This document shows positions 47,591 to 59,335 of a stretch of 64,000 bases of DNA, piece after piece. The stretch covers positions 6,388,188 to 6,452,187 of the forward strand of contig JBANSL010000013.1 in the NCBI GenBank assembly GCA_037127255.1. The letters run 5' to 3'. The DNA comes from Persicaria tinctoria. Its lineage: Eukaryota > Streptophyta > Magnoliopsida > Caryophyllales > Polygonaceae. The notes under the pieces were generated by a model, which saw only the letters and a list, made by a program, of their open reading frames with translations, ran no database searches and was not told the DNA's origin. The first letter of the stretch is position 1; each line of letters opens with the position of its first letter. The translations under genes were made by a program, and so were the position numbers.

Positions 47591-48061
47591 TGTTCCAGAC
47601 TACTATCTATCACCTTATCTTGGTTTAATGTGTATCCATCAACTACTTTTTTTTTTTGGGTCGAAACAATGGTTTAGTCCACTTCGCACTAGCTATATAT
47701 GTTCAATCATGCTCTCTCACAAGAAGATAATATGTTCCTATGGTTCGAACTCGAACAACTATCCGTTACATTACTAGGTAAATTTTGGACTTGGCCTTTT
47801 ATTAGGTTCTTTGACGAATTTTTATTTCTCATGACTCATCGATCTCATCCCCTATTTTCGCCACCCTTTTATTCTTTTTTAACAACCCAAGTTTTCAAGA
47901 TCTCATTTGCAAGAATGTCTTTAATAGACGATCATGTGGAAATTGACAAATTTCAAATTCTTTCTGGTAAAACAAAAAAAACTTTCCTACCACACCTTAG
48001 TTAAAAAAGGAAATCATTACATATATATAACTATAAGAAACAAAAATAAATAAACCTATAT

Positions 48062-48095
<34 letters not shown>

Positions 48096-48348
48096 GAGGC
48101 CATACATTAATACAGAGTAATGTATGATGAAATATTCTTTGAGGAATTTCCCAAAGTTATGTGTGTCCGTACATGATCTTTTTAGGTAATGAAGAATGCG
48201 GCATATTTGAAACTATTAGGATATGGAGTTGTCACACGTTGAAAATATTAAGATATCATGAACAACATATAAGATTGGCAGACTACTCATCTCATTGCTG
48301 CCAATTGGTTTTAGCAAGTAAAGTTTAATTTGATTGGTTGATGGTCGA
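47591..48348. other. Convergent intergenic region
   Basis: Lies between the 3' ends of NRAMP copy B and the first CCR gene. Homology to unit A fades at about 47680. It contains a (TAA)n microsatellite at about 48063-48096. No gene. Confidence 0.6.
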
Positions 48349-51300
48349 TCAAAGCCTTGCGCGTTGTGGAGGAATGGGGAGGATGCCCTTGTCTTGAAGA
48401 CTCTTAACGGTGTCGTATATGCCTTGTTCGGTGGATGTGTACTTGAGCCCCAAATCTCTAAGCTTTTGGTCATCGAACTTGTATGGCTTAACTCTTGGTC
48501 TCACCTCATCTGCGCACCTGCATCTCCAAATAGTTGATGTTTTAACTTCATAATGTAAGATTAATGAAAATTTCGTACTCCTCGTAAGAGATCCACACGA
48601 GTTCTTCAAAGAGGGCAGAGTGGGGACCATTATCCCCGTTTTCACACAGGGAATTATTTTGATTCCCGTCCCTGTCCCTATCCCATTTTATTTCACAATC
48701 TCCGTTTCCTGATATAGATTAACTAAGGGAATCGAAGAATCCATACCCCATTATCATTCGTACTTGACAATGTTCTGAGCGGCCTGAGCCTATCTTGTGG
48801 CTTAATTTGCTTTTTTTTAGTGTTTTGTAGGCTAGCGTTCGACACATGGGATTATTCAATAATCTCAAAAGTTGTTGGGTAATAAAAAAACGGCCCGGAT
48901 AAATACACTACAAATTTTGCACGTATAAAGTTGAAGTGGGTTAATTAATTAGAATAGAGTGCTAATTAATTAAAAAGGCTTACACGTTGAAATGGACGTC
49001 CATTTAAAGAAGATGATTTACGGTGTATCTAACAACACCCTAAAAAAACATATCCCACATTGGTAGGTGTAGGGAAAACTAACCCAAAATATAACGGGAT
49101 GTAAATTTTCTATACAATGATTCAAACTTTTGTATTAGAATGGTGAATCATTATCATATAATTAATCAAAAACAAAAATAAACCCAACTAAATGGAAAAA
49201 AAAGGTTCAGTTGAGAGTGCGAGAAAATTTTACATAATGAATTAACTTTTGTGCTAGCTAGAAGAGTGTTTATCGGAGTGTAACGAAGCCCCTCATTGTA
49301 AAAAAAAAAAATCTACAAGTTAATTAAATGCAACAAATCCAACAATATTATACTATATAGTGATGGTCGGATGGAAAAAAAAAAAGATAAAAAAAAACTC
49401 ACTTGGTAGGAATTGGATACCCGGGAAAGAGCTTAGCGAGGATCTCACAGACCTCGCCACGATGAAGCATGCGCTCGGCGCAAAGGTACCTCCCCGACGC
49501 GGTCGGAGACTCGTACACCAGAATGTGAGCCAAGGCAACGTCCTTAACATGGACGTAGCCTTGCACGGCGTTTGCATACTTTGTTATCGATCCATTAAAG
49601 AAATTGAGGATGTGCAATGCACTGGTGTTCATCGTTGGCTGCAGCATTGGGCCCACCACGAGCATAGGAACCACCACCACCAGATCCACTCCTGCCTCCG
49701 CTGCCACCCTCCACGCCGCTTGCTCCGCCAGCACCTTCCCGTAGCTGTACCAATTCTGCCGCCCAACATTGTTTTGATCAGTCGATCACGACGACAACAA
49801 AAATAGTTGAGATGAATATTTGTTTCTAGGTAAAATTACACTAAACCACCCGTTAAATATATGAGTTTTTACATAACCACACGTTAAAATCAAATTTGCA
49901 GTAAACCACTCGTTAAATGTATCCCGTCAACAATTCACCACCCATATCCCACCTGGTGTCAAGTTCCCGTTTACCACACTAGTACAAAATCCTCCATTAA
50001 TACCGGTTATTTTGTGAACCGAATACCGGTTATTCGTCTGGTATTAACGACGGCGGTATTAATTTGGTTAATACCACTTTTTGTATAACCGGTTTTAATT
50101 TTCTCGGATACCGGTTATTTTGAAATAACCGGTATTAACATGTGTGTATAAAAATTAATACCGGTTTTTTCAAAATAAACGGTATTAATATTTTCATTTT
50201 AAAAAAAAAAAATCGGTTGCTGGGATATTGATTATTTCAAATAATCACTATCCCACTTTTATGTCAAGTATTTCAACCACCTAAATCCAAATACAGAATG
50301 TGAGATTTGGAATACAAATTCAATATAGGCAATTTAGAAGCATTAACAACAGAGTTTAAAATACACACTTGATAAAAAAAAATCTCCTCATGTTCATTCT
50401 CTTTTTGAGTAACCTCCTTCCGCATCAAAGTCTTGGGCATTAGCTTTCTCTGCCCTTTCACTTTTTCTGCTGGCACTAGCAATAAGCACCTCCTTAATTT
50501 CATCAACAATGGACTTCACCTGGCCTTCATCTAGAATTGGTCCAGAAATTTGACAAGAACAAAAGGGATTAAAAGAAAAACCATTGTCACAATTTATAAT
50601 GAAATAGGTAGTTTTAATCAAGGAATCAATAGCCAATACAAAACCAGGGAAGCATTCATTTATTGCATCCAACATACTAGAAGATATTTCTAGGTCAGGC
50701 TCTACATATCAATCAAAGATTTATGATCTTACATGTCAGGCTAATGAGAAATAACATACCATGTCCATAAGAATACCAACAATACCAATCTAATAATAAC
50801 CTTATGTAAGGCTTCCACCAAAGTTGGCACAATATAATCAGATAACTGCTTGACATAGGAATCATTACGACCTTGAGAGCAAGCTCTTTCTCTATTGCGA
50901 ATTTTGCTGAACGTAATAGCAATTTTGCGAACATAAAAGATGAATGGAAAATTGAAATAAATGTGTTTATCATGAATATAGTAGTCTGAATATGGAAATG
51001 ACCTAGTAAGAGGAGTATACAGATGACAAAGTTTATCTTCATACCAGAGACAACAGCTTTGCGAAGTTGCGAACATAAAAGATGAATGGCCATTAAAATG
51101 TTGGTAATAAACTATGATTTGAGGGCAAATAACAAAAAACAGAACACCAATACCGCATAATGGAGTTGTAGTTGTTCCGATCAGATTGCAACTACTGCTC
51201 CTTCAATCTTGATCTTTAAACATCCCTGAAATAGCCAAAAAGAAGGGAATGGACATATTAAAACTGATTAAGAAAACCAAGTCGGTGAGTAAAGCAAAGC

Positions 51301-54300
51301 ATTACATTTCTTTCTTAGTCTTCCTGCAGATGTATTAGTTATTTCTACTTTTATGCAGTGAGAATGTCTAAAGCAAACTCATAATTGAAAATGGAAGACA
51401 CAGATGTGGAAAAAAGCTGAAAGTGTGAATGAGATGTAACTGCTTATGCATTTAAAGTAACCCAAATTCAAACTTGTTAAAGTAAAGTATTCCAGATGGA
51501 GAGAGGTTCTCGGTAGTCCTCTCTTTCAATTCATTCCATTTCACTTCATTTGGATTTTGGACATTCGCAATTTGCTTCATTTGGTGGAGGTTTGCTTCAA
51601 GTGCGGTGCCTTCCCCTTCCGCTACCTTGGCATCCTCATCTCTCCACATGGACTCCGGGTCACTCATTACCAACCTCTCATTGATCAAATTGATAAAAGG
51701 TTGAACTCGTTGTCTAGTAAATGCTTATCTTATGCAGGGCGGAAGGAGTTGATATCATCGGTTCTCCAAGGTATTGAAGGCTTCTGGCTCTCCATTCTCC
51801 CCGTGCCGGAGACTGTGTTGAAAACGGTAGAGAGCCGTTGCCGGAGATTCCTTTGGAAGCAACCAAAGGTCCGTTGGAGCAAAGTGTGTGTGCCGAAGGA
51901 GGAAGGGGGTCTTGGATTCTTGGACCTCAAGAGTTGGAACTCCGCCTTCATGTGCAAGCACTTATGGAGGATTGTGGTAAGAAAAGAGAGCCTTTGGGTA
52001 AGATGGTTACACCATAAATACCTCTATGTTACTAATGTGCAGGATTGGGAGGCCCATAGGAGAGACTCCCCCCTCATAAAAGGTATTATTAAGGTAAAAA
52101 ACATGGTGCTTTCCGTTGGTGGGAACTTGGAGGATGGGCTGAGCGAGTGGTGTTTGGGTGACAAATTCAAAGTCTCGAAGGCATATGAGGCTATCAGAAG
52201 GAAAGAGCCGAAGGTTAGGTGGCATAGGGAGGTGTGGGTTGCTAACAACACCCCTAAACACTCATTCATCCTATGGCTTGCCACCCTTGGTAAGCTCTCG
52301 ACTAATGATAGGCTCAATTTCCTTGACATTGACTTTGCTTGCAAGTTTTGTAGTGATGACTCTCTTGAGACCCACGAACACCTTTTCTTCAAATGCCCCT
52401 TCACTAAGGGAATTTGGGAGAGGATTAGGAGCAAGTTTAAGATTCCTCGTGAGGTGGATTCCATTCATAGGGCTTTGAGATGGCTCCGAAGATATGCTAA
52501 GGGCAAGACGTGTCTTAACCTTAGTCGTAGATATGCTCTCTCGACCACCGTCTACCTCCTTTGGCATGCTCGGAACGCCCTTGTCATGGAGGGTAATCGG
52601 ATCCCTGATGATACCATTGTGAAGCTCATCCTCACCCATATCTACCGTCTCATTTATGATTCATTCCCCACTCGTGATGTTGAGAACATGTTGGCGTGAG
52701 ATTGCATGGAGATTCGAAGTATTGTTTGTGACCTTAGAGTTGTGTCCTAGGGCCTGCGTGCACTTGGGGCCTGCGTGCCTCCGGGAACAACTCTCCCTTG
52801 GACTGTTTTTTGAGCTCATGTGCCCTTTTGGGGCTGCGTCTCCTTGGAACATGACTCTTTTGGTGTTTTTTTTGGCATGTCTCTTGGGCCTACGTGCCTA
52901 AGATATGCCATTGTGTGTTTTGTTTATGCTTTGGAATGTGTCCTAAAGGCCTACGTGCCGGTGGGAACATTCACCCTGAGATTTTGGTGGGGCTACTTAT
53001 CCTTGGTAAGTCTAGGTTGCGTCCTAGCTTTAAAGGATTGTAGCTTTGATGTATGGCCTTCGGGCTCCTCATTCTTTCATTGAATTTACATAAACCTCCC
53101 TTTACCCGGACTTAGTGCCGGGGGGGTTGGCTTAAAAAAAAAAAAAAAAAACTGACTTTACATTTTTTCTGAATTTTCCTCAGTTGTATAACTTAAAATT
53201 GTAAGTGCTTTATGGTAAATGAATCCAAGAAAATGCAAAAATGAAAACCCCATGTTTGAAACTGCAGGCTACTTTACTTTAACAAGATTAGCATTGTGAG
53301 TGAAAAATGATGCCATGTCCACTATAACCTCAATCAGCAACTATGATAAATACTCTAAATTTGTCATTAAGTGGCATAAGGGGGGTTTAAGTGACCACTA
53401 ATGAGAAGTATGTTTCTCTTTAATTAGCCTATAAATAATATACATTTACACTTTATAGGTATATTTGTATTGGTTCCGCCGATACAAGTAACTCAACAAA
53501 GAAAATACCATTTGAGACTAATTTATCCTTACAAGAGATGGATTTTTATTCATCAATCAACTGTGGGCATGAAAATTAGTAGATGATCGCCTAGAAACTT
53601 GCCATTTTTTAAACCTTCCTAGAATTCTTCAGCATCTGGTTCGAATGGATACGATACCTAAAGTTTGTGGCAAAATAATAAGCTAATTTAAGTTGAAATT
53701 AGGAGGAAGGAGATACTTGTTTGGTGAAGGAGATAGTAGGGCGAAGCTGATGGTGGCAGACAGATCTAAGAGTGACGAACAAGGCTCGAGACTTGTAAGA
53801 TTTCCCAAATCTCTATGATTAGGTTGTAAAACAATAAGCTAATTTAAGTTGAAATCTATCAAAAACCCTAAAACTGGAAATCTATTAAAAACCCTAAAAT
53901 TGGAGTTGGAGAAATCCCAAATCGAAGTACAACAATGAAGAATAAATAAACATTTAAACTTACAGGCGTTGCAGTAGAGATGTCGACGACTCAGGCGTTG
54001 CAGGAGGCCGGTTCGACAGGAGCTAGCGACTTAGGCGAAGGAGAAGACGAGCGGGAGATTAGCGCGCAGGAGAAGAACCAGCAGGTCGCGCGCAGGAAGT
54101 TGCCGGTGAAAGGAGTGAGCAAGAGACTCCGACGAGGAGATGAATAGAGAGACTGATTCTCCAGCGAGGAGGAGAGTGCAGTGGGTCGATAGGTTTTGAA
54201 GGATCGACCGGTGGAGACTAGTAAGAGAGAGAGGACGAAGAGATGTACTGTACAGATGTATCGATCTTTATTTTTTTTGGTTAAAACAAAAAACCGGTTA

Positions 54301-56584
54301 TTCTATATAACCGGTAACAATTACTCGCGCCTAACCGAGAGGTATATTATTACCGGTTTAAAAAAACCGGTCTTAAAATACCGGTATTAACGATGACTTT
54401 TGTACTAGTGCTAAAAGGTACAAAGACACAAATGCCCCTAGAAATTAAAGAAAACAAAAGGAGAAGAAAATGAAGATTACCACAGGTTCCCTTCGTACAA
54501 TCTCCTCTTGTCTAAATCGCGATGAATCACACAATCGAGTGAAGAATAAGGAGAAAGAAGAAAACGACTGGCGATTTGAATCACCGAATCGAAGTCCTGA
54601 TTGTGTATTGCACATGAGAAGGTTGGTATCTAATTTAGGGTTTACTTTTACAAATTTGGAGGGTTTTGCCGATCAAGAAACTGGTTTGGATGGAGGTAGC
54701 ATTAAAGTATTTTTCATATGTGATAATCAATAGCAGTGCTTCTTTGGTTTTTAAATGCTTGCAAGCTCATAAATGAAAACCCATTTTTTATGGGAAGTGC
54801 TAGAAGGTGATGGTATTGTACGTTTCAATGGCAGAAAGATACTTTCTACATGCTTTCTTTAATTCTTAGGGGTATTTGTGTCTTTTTACCTTTTGTTAAA
54901 CGGGAACTTAACGCCAGGTGGGATATGGGTGGTGAATTGTTGACGGGATACATTTAACGAGTGGTTTACTGCAAATTTGATTTTAACGGGTGGTTATGTG
55001 AAAACTCATATATTTATGGGTGGTTTTGTTTAATTCTGCCTTGTTTCTATAGGATTAGAAAAAAAATTATGCCGTTGGGATTTTGCATTAGCTTGGGAAG
55101 ACAAATAAGAGATATATGGTTGTTTAAACTCTGGGAATTCTCGGCCAGACCATGAGAAACAGAAGTCATGCTGATTTTTTTTTTTATTGTTATAAGCTTT
55201 TGTGTTTGAAGGATAGATCCTTTAATAAAATAAATCTGACACGGTTCTCGTTTCTCACAGCTCAATCGTAATTCCCGGAGTTTAACATGATATTAGAGTT
55301 GGTTTGATTTGGGTTCATTTCTCTGGATTTGGGCTAGCTATTAAGAGACTGATATGCTAGACCTAATTCTTTGAATAAGCTATAAGAGATTGAGATATCT
55401 AACCCGTCTTTAAACAATACAGTATATAAAGAGATTGAAATGCTTAGCTCGTTTTAAGTGTCAATTAAGCCAGACTGATTCCTCTTGAGGAGGCGTATTG
55501 GATATAAAAAGTTGTCTCACATTGATTTGGGAACATTTTAAATATAAAAACAAAATAAACACAACATGACTTCTGTTTCTGAGTAAGAAATCCAAGCAGA
55601 TTGACCAGCAATGACGCAAGTTTTTCATACGACTCTTTTATTTGCATGTGTTTTTAATTTTTCTTATACTAGGTTTAATTTGAAATATTTTTTATTATTA
55701 ATTATTACTCCATCCGTCTTAAAATTTAAGTCGTTTTAAGATTTTGCACAAGTTTTAATAAATCACTCATCCATCAATTAACATCATCATTTCACTAATT
55801 GTTTTCATAAATTTTATGATATCTATTTTGATAAAAAAAAAAATGAAGAACTAAAATAACCTAAATTTCGAGACAGAGAGTAAGAGAGGACCTTAGTGTT
55901 GCTGCAAAACTGGAGATCACTCCAGCAGGTTTCATCGACGACGGTATCGGGGTGGCGATTGGGATCCATGTGAACTGCTGCGATGGAAGATGTGAACACC
56001 ACGCGACGTACGTTGGCCTCCGCGGCCGCCTTCATCACGTTCTTAGTTCCTTCCACTGCCGGTTTCATCCTTTGTTCCTTTTATTTTCATAAGCAATATT
56101 TATCATCACTATCACACTATATATATTTTTTTTTTTTTTTTTTTGGTAAGAGTTTTTTCGGTCTTTATTGAACATTTGAACAATCGTTGTAAACTTACAC
56201 AATCGTTGGCGATAGGGGAAGCAGTGTGGAACACACCCTCACACCCATCAATGGCTTCTCGGAGGCTGTCGAAATCGAGAAGATGAGCTTGGCAGAGACT
56301 CAATCTTTCTCTTGCACCTTCCAACTCCCATAAGTGTGCATTCTTAGGATCATCTGCGCCCGCACACAAATTAAACATATTTGTTTATAAAATGTACACT
56401 ATGAATTAACTTAATTAGAAGTTATGTAATTAATGAGATGATCACCTGGATTTCTGACGGTTCCTTTGACGGCATACCCTTTTTGAAGGAGGAGCTTAAC
56501 TATCCAAGAAGCTATGAACCCTCCGGCGCCGGTGACACATACAGTTGGAGTTGCCGGGGCGCCAGTGGAACTGTCCACCGTCAT
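48349..56584 (-). CDS. CCR: Cinnamoyl-CoA reductase (copy 1)
   Basis: NADPH-dependent reductase of hydroxycinnamoyl-CoA esters to aldehydes, the entry to lignin-specific synthesis; cytosolic short-chain dehydrogenase fold. Exons on minus: 56584-56446, 56353-56199, 56077-55892, 49755-49403, 48517-48349; 1002 nt, 333 aa, frame open throughout. Seen: nucleotide-binding [11 protein letters not shown] near the N-terminus; [19 protein letters not shown]; the Tyr-Lys pair in [16 protein letters not shown]. The family signature is NWYCYGK, and here Cys is Ser, a change inside the active-site motif; the tandem copy keeps Cys. Intron 3 is 6136 bp because of a nested transposon insertion; intron 4 holds a MULE-type MITE. 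Splice sites are intact, so the gene may still work, though transcription through the nest may be impaired. Confidence 0.88.
48892..49040. mobile_element. MULE-type MITE, 9-bp TSD, in CCR intron 4
   Basis: Flanked by TAAAAAAAC at 48883-48891 and 49041-49049. Right end GGTGTATCTAACAACACCC matches the family ends at 58550 and 62576. It is 149 bp and has no coding capacity. Confidence 0.75.
50366..51069 (-). pseudogene. Captured importin-5/importin beta-3 fragment
   Basis: Minus-strand pieces match the middle of plant importin-5 (IMB3/KETCH1-type HEAT-repeat nuclear import receptor) in order: LRKAVVSGM (to 51040), then an intron, [12 protein letters not shown] (50919-50884), a frameshift, [20 protein letters not shown] (to 50798), MLDAINEC (50675-50652), [20 protein letters not shown] (from 50552) and [17 protein letters not shown], ending [12 protein letters not shown]. 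Introns are kept between pieces, so capture was at DNA level. Frameshifts and missing ends make it non-coding. CACTA elements are known to carry such gene pieces. Confidence 0.8.
51500..53151 (+). mobile_element. 5'-truncated LINE (RT tail and zf-RVT)
   Basis: The frame 51557-52699 (380 aa) is the C-terminal part of a LINE ORF2. It starts in the last reverse-transcriptase motif ([19 protein letters not shown]), continues with [20 protein letters not shown] and RCRRFLWKQ, and ends in a zinc-finger-like RVT domain ([11 protein letters not shown] ... [19 protein letters not shown]). After the stop comes a roughly 430-bp 3' UTR and a poly(A) run (about 53133-53151). The endonuclease and RT catalytic core are missing, so it is dead. 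The 5' limit is approximate. No clear target-site duplication was found. Confidence 0.85.
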
Positions 56585-56705
56585 GTTTGAAACTAGTTGC
56601 GAGAGCAAAGAGGGCGAGAATGAAGGTAATTAAGCAAATTGGAGTGGGAATGGAGGTAGGTTTGTTGGTGATGAATGATGAACTACGGAGGTGATCCATA
56701 TGGGA

Positions 56706-56713
56706 TATTTATA
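56706..56713 (-). promoter_or_regulatory. TATA box of CCR copy 1
   Basis: TATAAATA on the minus strand, about 122 bp before the start codon. It is conserved in sequence and position with copy 2. An ATG at 56699 lies only about 7 bp after the box, so it is probably upstream of the transcription start. Confidence 0.6.
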
Positions 56714-57544
56714 CTACTGCAGGGGCATAATCGTAATTTACTATCAAGAAAGTTGTAGACTGATCATGGCCCAAGGGTTTTGTGTATTAAAGTGGGTAAT
56801 GGAATCTTAATTAATTTTCAAAGGACCGTAAGTACGACGTGGTATCTAGTAAATCAATATATATATATATATATATATATATTGAAATTAAACTATATCC
56901 ATCCTTAATTACATTAATATATGATCGATTATTGATACATTAAAACAATTAACAATGACTCCATATTTTTTGAGTTATATATATTGATGTAATTAAGTAT
57001 AAGTAATAACAAGCACGATCGAGCTCTTTCTTGACCCGCTGCCTAATTTATTTTCTCGTCGATTGGATCCTAAGAGATCCAAGCTAGCAAATGATCGATC
57101 AGAGTCTCTGACTCTCTGTGTCCCACTTTAGTTAATTAGTCCATGACAAAAGAATTAATGAGACGTTCTTCTATTCACAATTTAAAGAACCTTAAACCCG
57201 TTGTCCAAGTGTCAACTAAAGGCCGGCGAAAAACGACCATAATTACACAAATGTGAATGTGAAGAGACCCAAAGAGAGTCCCACATTGATAGTATGAAAA
57301 GCTATTATAACGTGTGCACACGATCTCCAATCCCGAGTCCCAACAACTTTAGGAACGATAGTACTCCGATAAAGCGCATTTCAAATAAAACAAGGAGCTA
57401 TCACGAACCACATAACGTACCATAACCCTGACAAGACTCAACTTAGATCCCACACCAATATCGCTGAGAACACACACGATCATATCCTTTATTCTATTCT
57501 ATGGTACACCCGGCTTAAAAAATGTATACTCACGTAGTCACGTC
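56714..57544. other. Intergenic DNA upstream of CCR copy 1
   Basis: An (AT)n microsatellite lies at about 56857-56882. No gene or clear repeat otherwise. The last eight bases are a hAT target-site duplication. Confidence 0.55.
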
Positions 57545-58298
57545 CAGACCCGGTCCAGAGGTAAGGACAGGCTGGGCGATGGCCCAAGACCCAAATAATT
57601 ATGGTGCCCAATAGTAAAAAGTAGCTATGTGTATATATTGTATATTTGACCCATATTTTCGGCCCAAATTTCTTTATATACCTTCTAAATAAAAACAACA
57701 ACAAATAGCCCCACATGGAGAAATGAAAGTACGATAAAAAAAAATTAAAAATGGGCCCACATTTGAACCATTCATGCTAGAGTATTCCGTATAATGCTAT
57801 AAGTCGTAGGAATTTGGAAAAAAATGCAATTAAAATTTCAACAGTCCACTAAAATTAAAAAAGAGAGCGAGTGTTGCACAGTTCATTCTTTAAATTTATG
57901 TTAAAAAAGGGGTTCATTCCTAAATTTTAGCATAATTATTTTTTACATTTAATAAAACTAATTAAATGTTATTTCAAAATTAATTCATGCATAAATATTT
58001 TTGAGTTTCTCTTATAATTTTTGTTTGCTTATAATAATCATTTCAATTATACTCCATACGGAGTATAATTTATAATGTTGATGCATATTGCATTACATTA
58101 CTATTATACTAGGTACTTGTTAGAATTGCATTTTATTGTTCGAAAATACAATGGTCGAAAATAGTACATGTTTTAATGATTTACCTGTTTTTTTTTATAG
58201 CTGGGATGTTTTTTTTCTATTAATTAATTACAATTTAAATTATTGGAGCCCAAAAATTTTATTAGCCCTGGGCCTCTATAATATTAGGATCGACCCCG
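57545..58298. mobile_element. Non-autonomous hAT element
   Basis: 8-bp duplication GTCACGTC at 57537-57544 and 58299-58306. Ends CAGACCCGGTCC and the inverse CGGGGTCGATCC are of the CAGGG.CGG.CC type common in plant hATs. 754 bp, AT-rich interior, no transposase. Confidence 0.7.
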
Positions 58299-58381
58299 GT
58301 CACGTCTAATGAATTAGAAATATAAATCCTCTTGTCAATAACAAAAAAAAAAAAAAACAAATCCTTTTTAAGCACTAAATA

Positions 58382-58550
58382 CGTGTTCGCTGTATACACC
58401 CCAAATCATGCACGTCCTTAAAGTCCTAAGGACGTGCATGGTTAAAAGGGGTTAATTAATTTTTTTAAAACGCTAATTGGCCAGAAGGGTTACACGTCGT
58501 TGAGGACGTGCATTTTAAACCTTTGGATTTGCGGTGTATCTATCAACACC
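58382..58550. mobile_element. MULE-type MITE, 9-bp TSD
   Basis: Flanked by CACTAAATA at 58373-58381 and 58551-58559. Ends CGTGTTCGCTGTATACACC and GGTGTATCTATCAACACC, with inner GCACGTCC arms. Same family as 48892-49040 and 62576-62663. Confidence 0.8.
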
Positions 58551-58559
58551 CACTAAATA

Positions 58560-59335
58560 TGAAAGTCTTATTATAAGAGGGCGACTCTCTCTCTGTATCC
58601 ATTTTATTCTATGTTTTATACAATGCCCTGTTTTAAAAAATGTTGCATATATATATTCTTGACTTTGGTTTTTGTCAATACTTGTTTATACTATAACAGA
58701 AATTTCACAAGGTACCCTGTCTCAGGTGTATATTCATGTTGTGCACATTTTGTGATGATCTGATTGCAACTTTTATCAATTTTACATAAGTTATTTTCAT
58801 TTATAAAATATTTACAAAGTAAATCGAGACCTAAAAAAAATAAACGAGTTCTTCCAAACAAGATCAATCACGCAAGTAAATTCAACCGCGGTATATATAT
58901 GACTTGAACAAACTCATGCTACAAACGTACATGCGATATATGTGAGAATGATTTTGGGTAAAATGTACATATTTGCACAATTACACATCACTTTTTAACA
59001 ATTTGCTTCATTGGTAAAATATGTATTTTTTATACACCATTAAAATACAATTCATTTAAAATAAAAAGAAAAATAAAATCATAAAAAAAAAATCAATCAA
59101 TTAAATTATCTTGTTTTTCATAAAAAAAAAATTGCATATTGAAGAGGTGATGTGCTCAAATTTGCACATCACATATTCAAATGTGTACATTTGCACACAT
59201 TCAAAACAACCAATGAAGTTAAAACATATCTAAAAAAAAATACACATTTGCACACACCCATTGTGGATGGTCAGATGTGGAACCCTTGGACTTGGAACAC
59301 CAAACTCTTGAGCAACTTTAAATTAACTTGATTGG
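58560..59335. other. Intergenic DNA between the CCR genes
   Basis: AT-rich with many short runs of ATTTGCACA/TGTGCAAAT (58970-59250). No gene. It ends at the stop codon of CCR copy 2. Confidence 0.5.

Larger units (their letters stand above)
49977..54410. mobile_element. CACTA element carrying an importin fragment
   Basis: Ends CACTAGTACAAAA and TTTTGTACTAGTG, with 3-bp flanks CCA (49974-49976) and CTA (54411-54413). The other MULE arm reads ACA at the same place, so this is a 3-bp duplication with drift. Subterminal regions are packed with ACCGGTTAT/AATACCGGTTATT repeats at both ends (49990-50220 and 54280-54390). No CACTA transposase is visible. It contains a host importin gene fragment (minus) and a later LINE insertion. 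Confidence 0.9.
49829..55040. mobile_element. MULE in CCR intron 3, split by a CACTA element
   Basis: Exact 9-bp duplication TTGTTTCTA at 49820-49828 and 55041-55049. Ends GGTAAAATTACACTAAACCACCC and the inverse GGCAGAATTAAACAAAACCACCC. Inverted arms are about 205 bp; the left one (49829-49976 plus 54414-54470) is cut by the CACTA insertion, the right one is about 54830-55040. Without the insert the element is roughly 780 bp. The interior (54470-54733) has one short open frame ([20 protein letters not shown]) of no known kind. It is non-autonomous. Confidence 0.9.

Noticed and set aside
51452..51688. 78-residue minus-strand frame at the 5' edge of the LINE
   Set aside because: It overlaps the start of the LINE coding frame in antisense and has no recognisable domain. 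It may only mark the border between the LINE and captured DNA.
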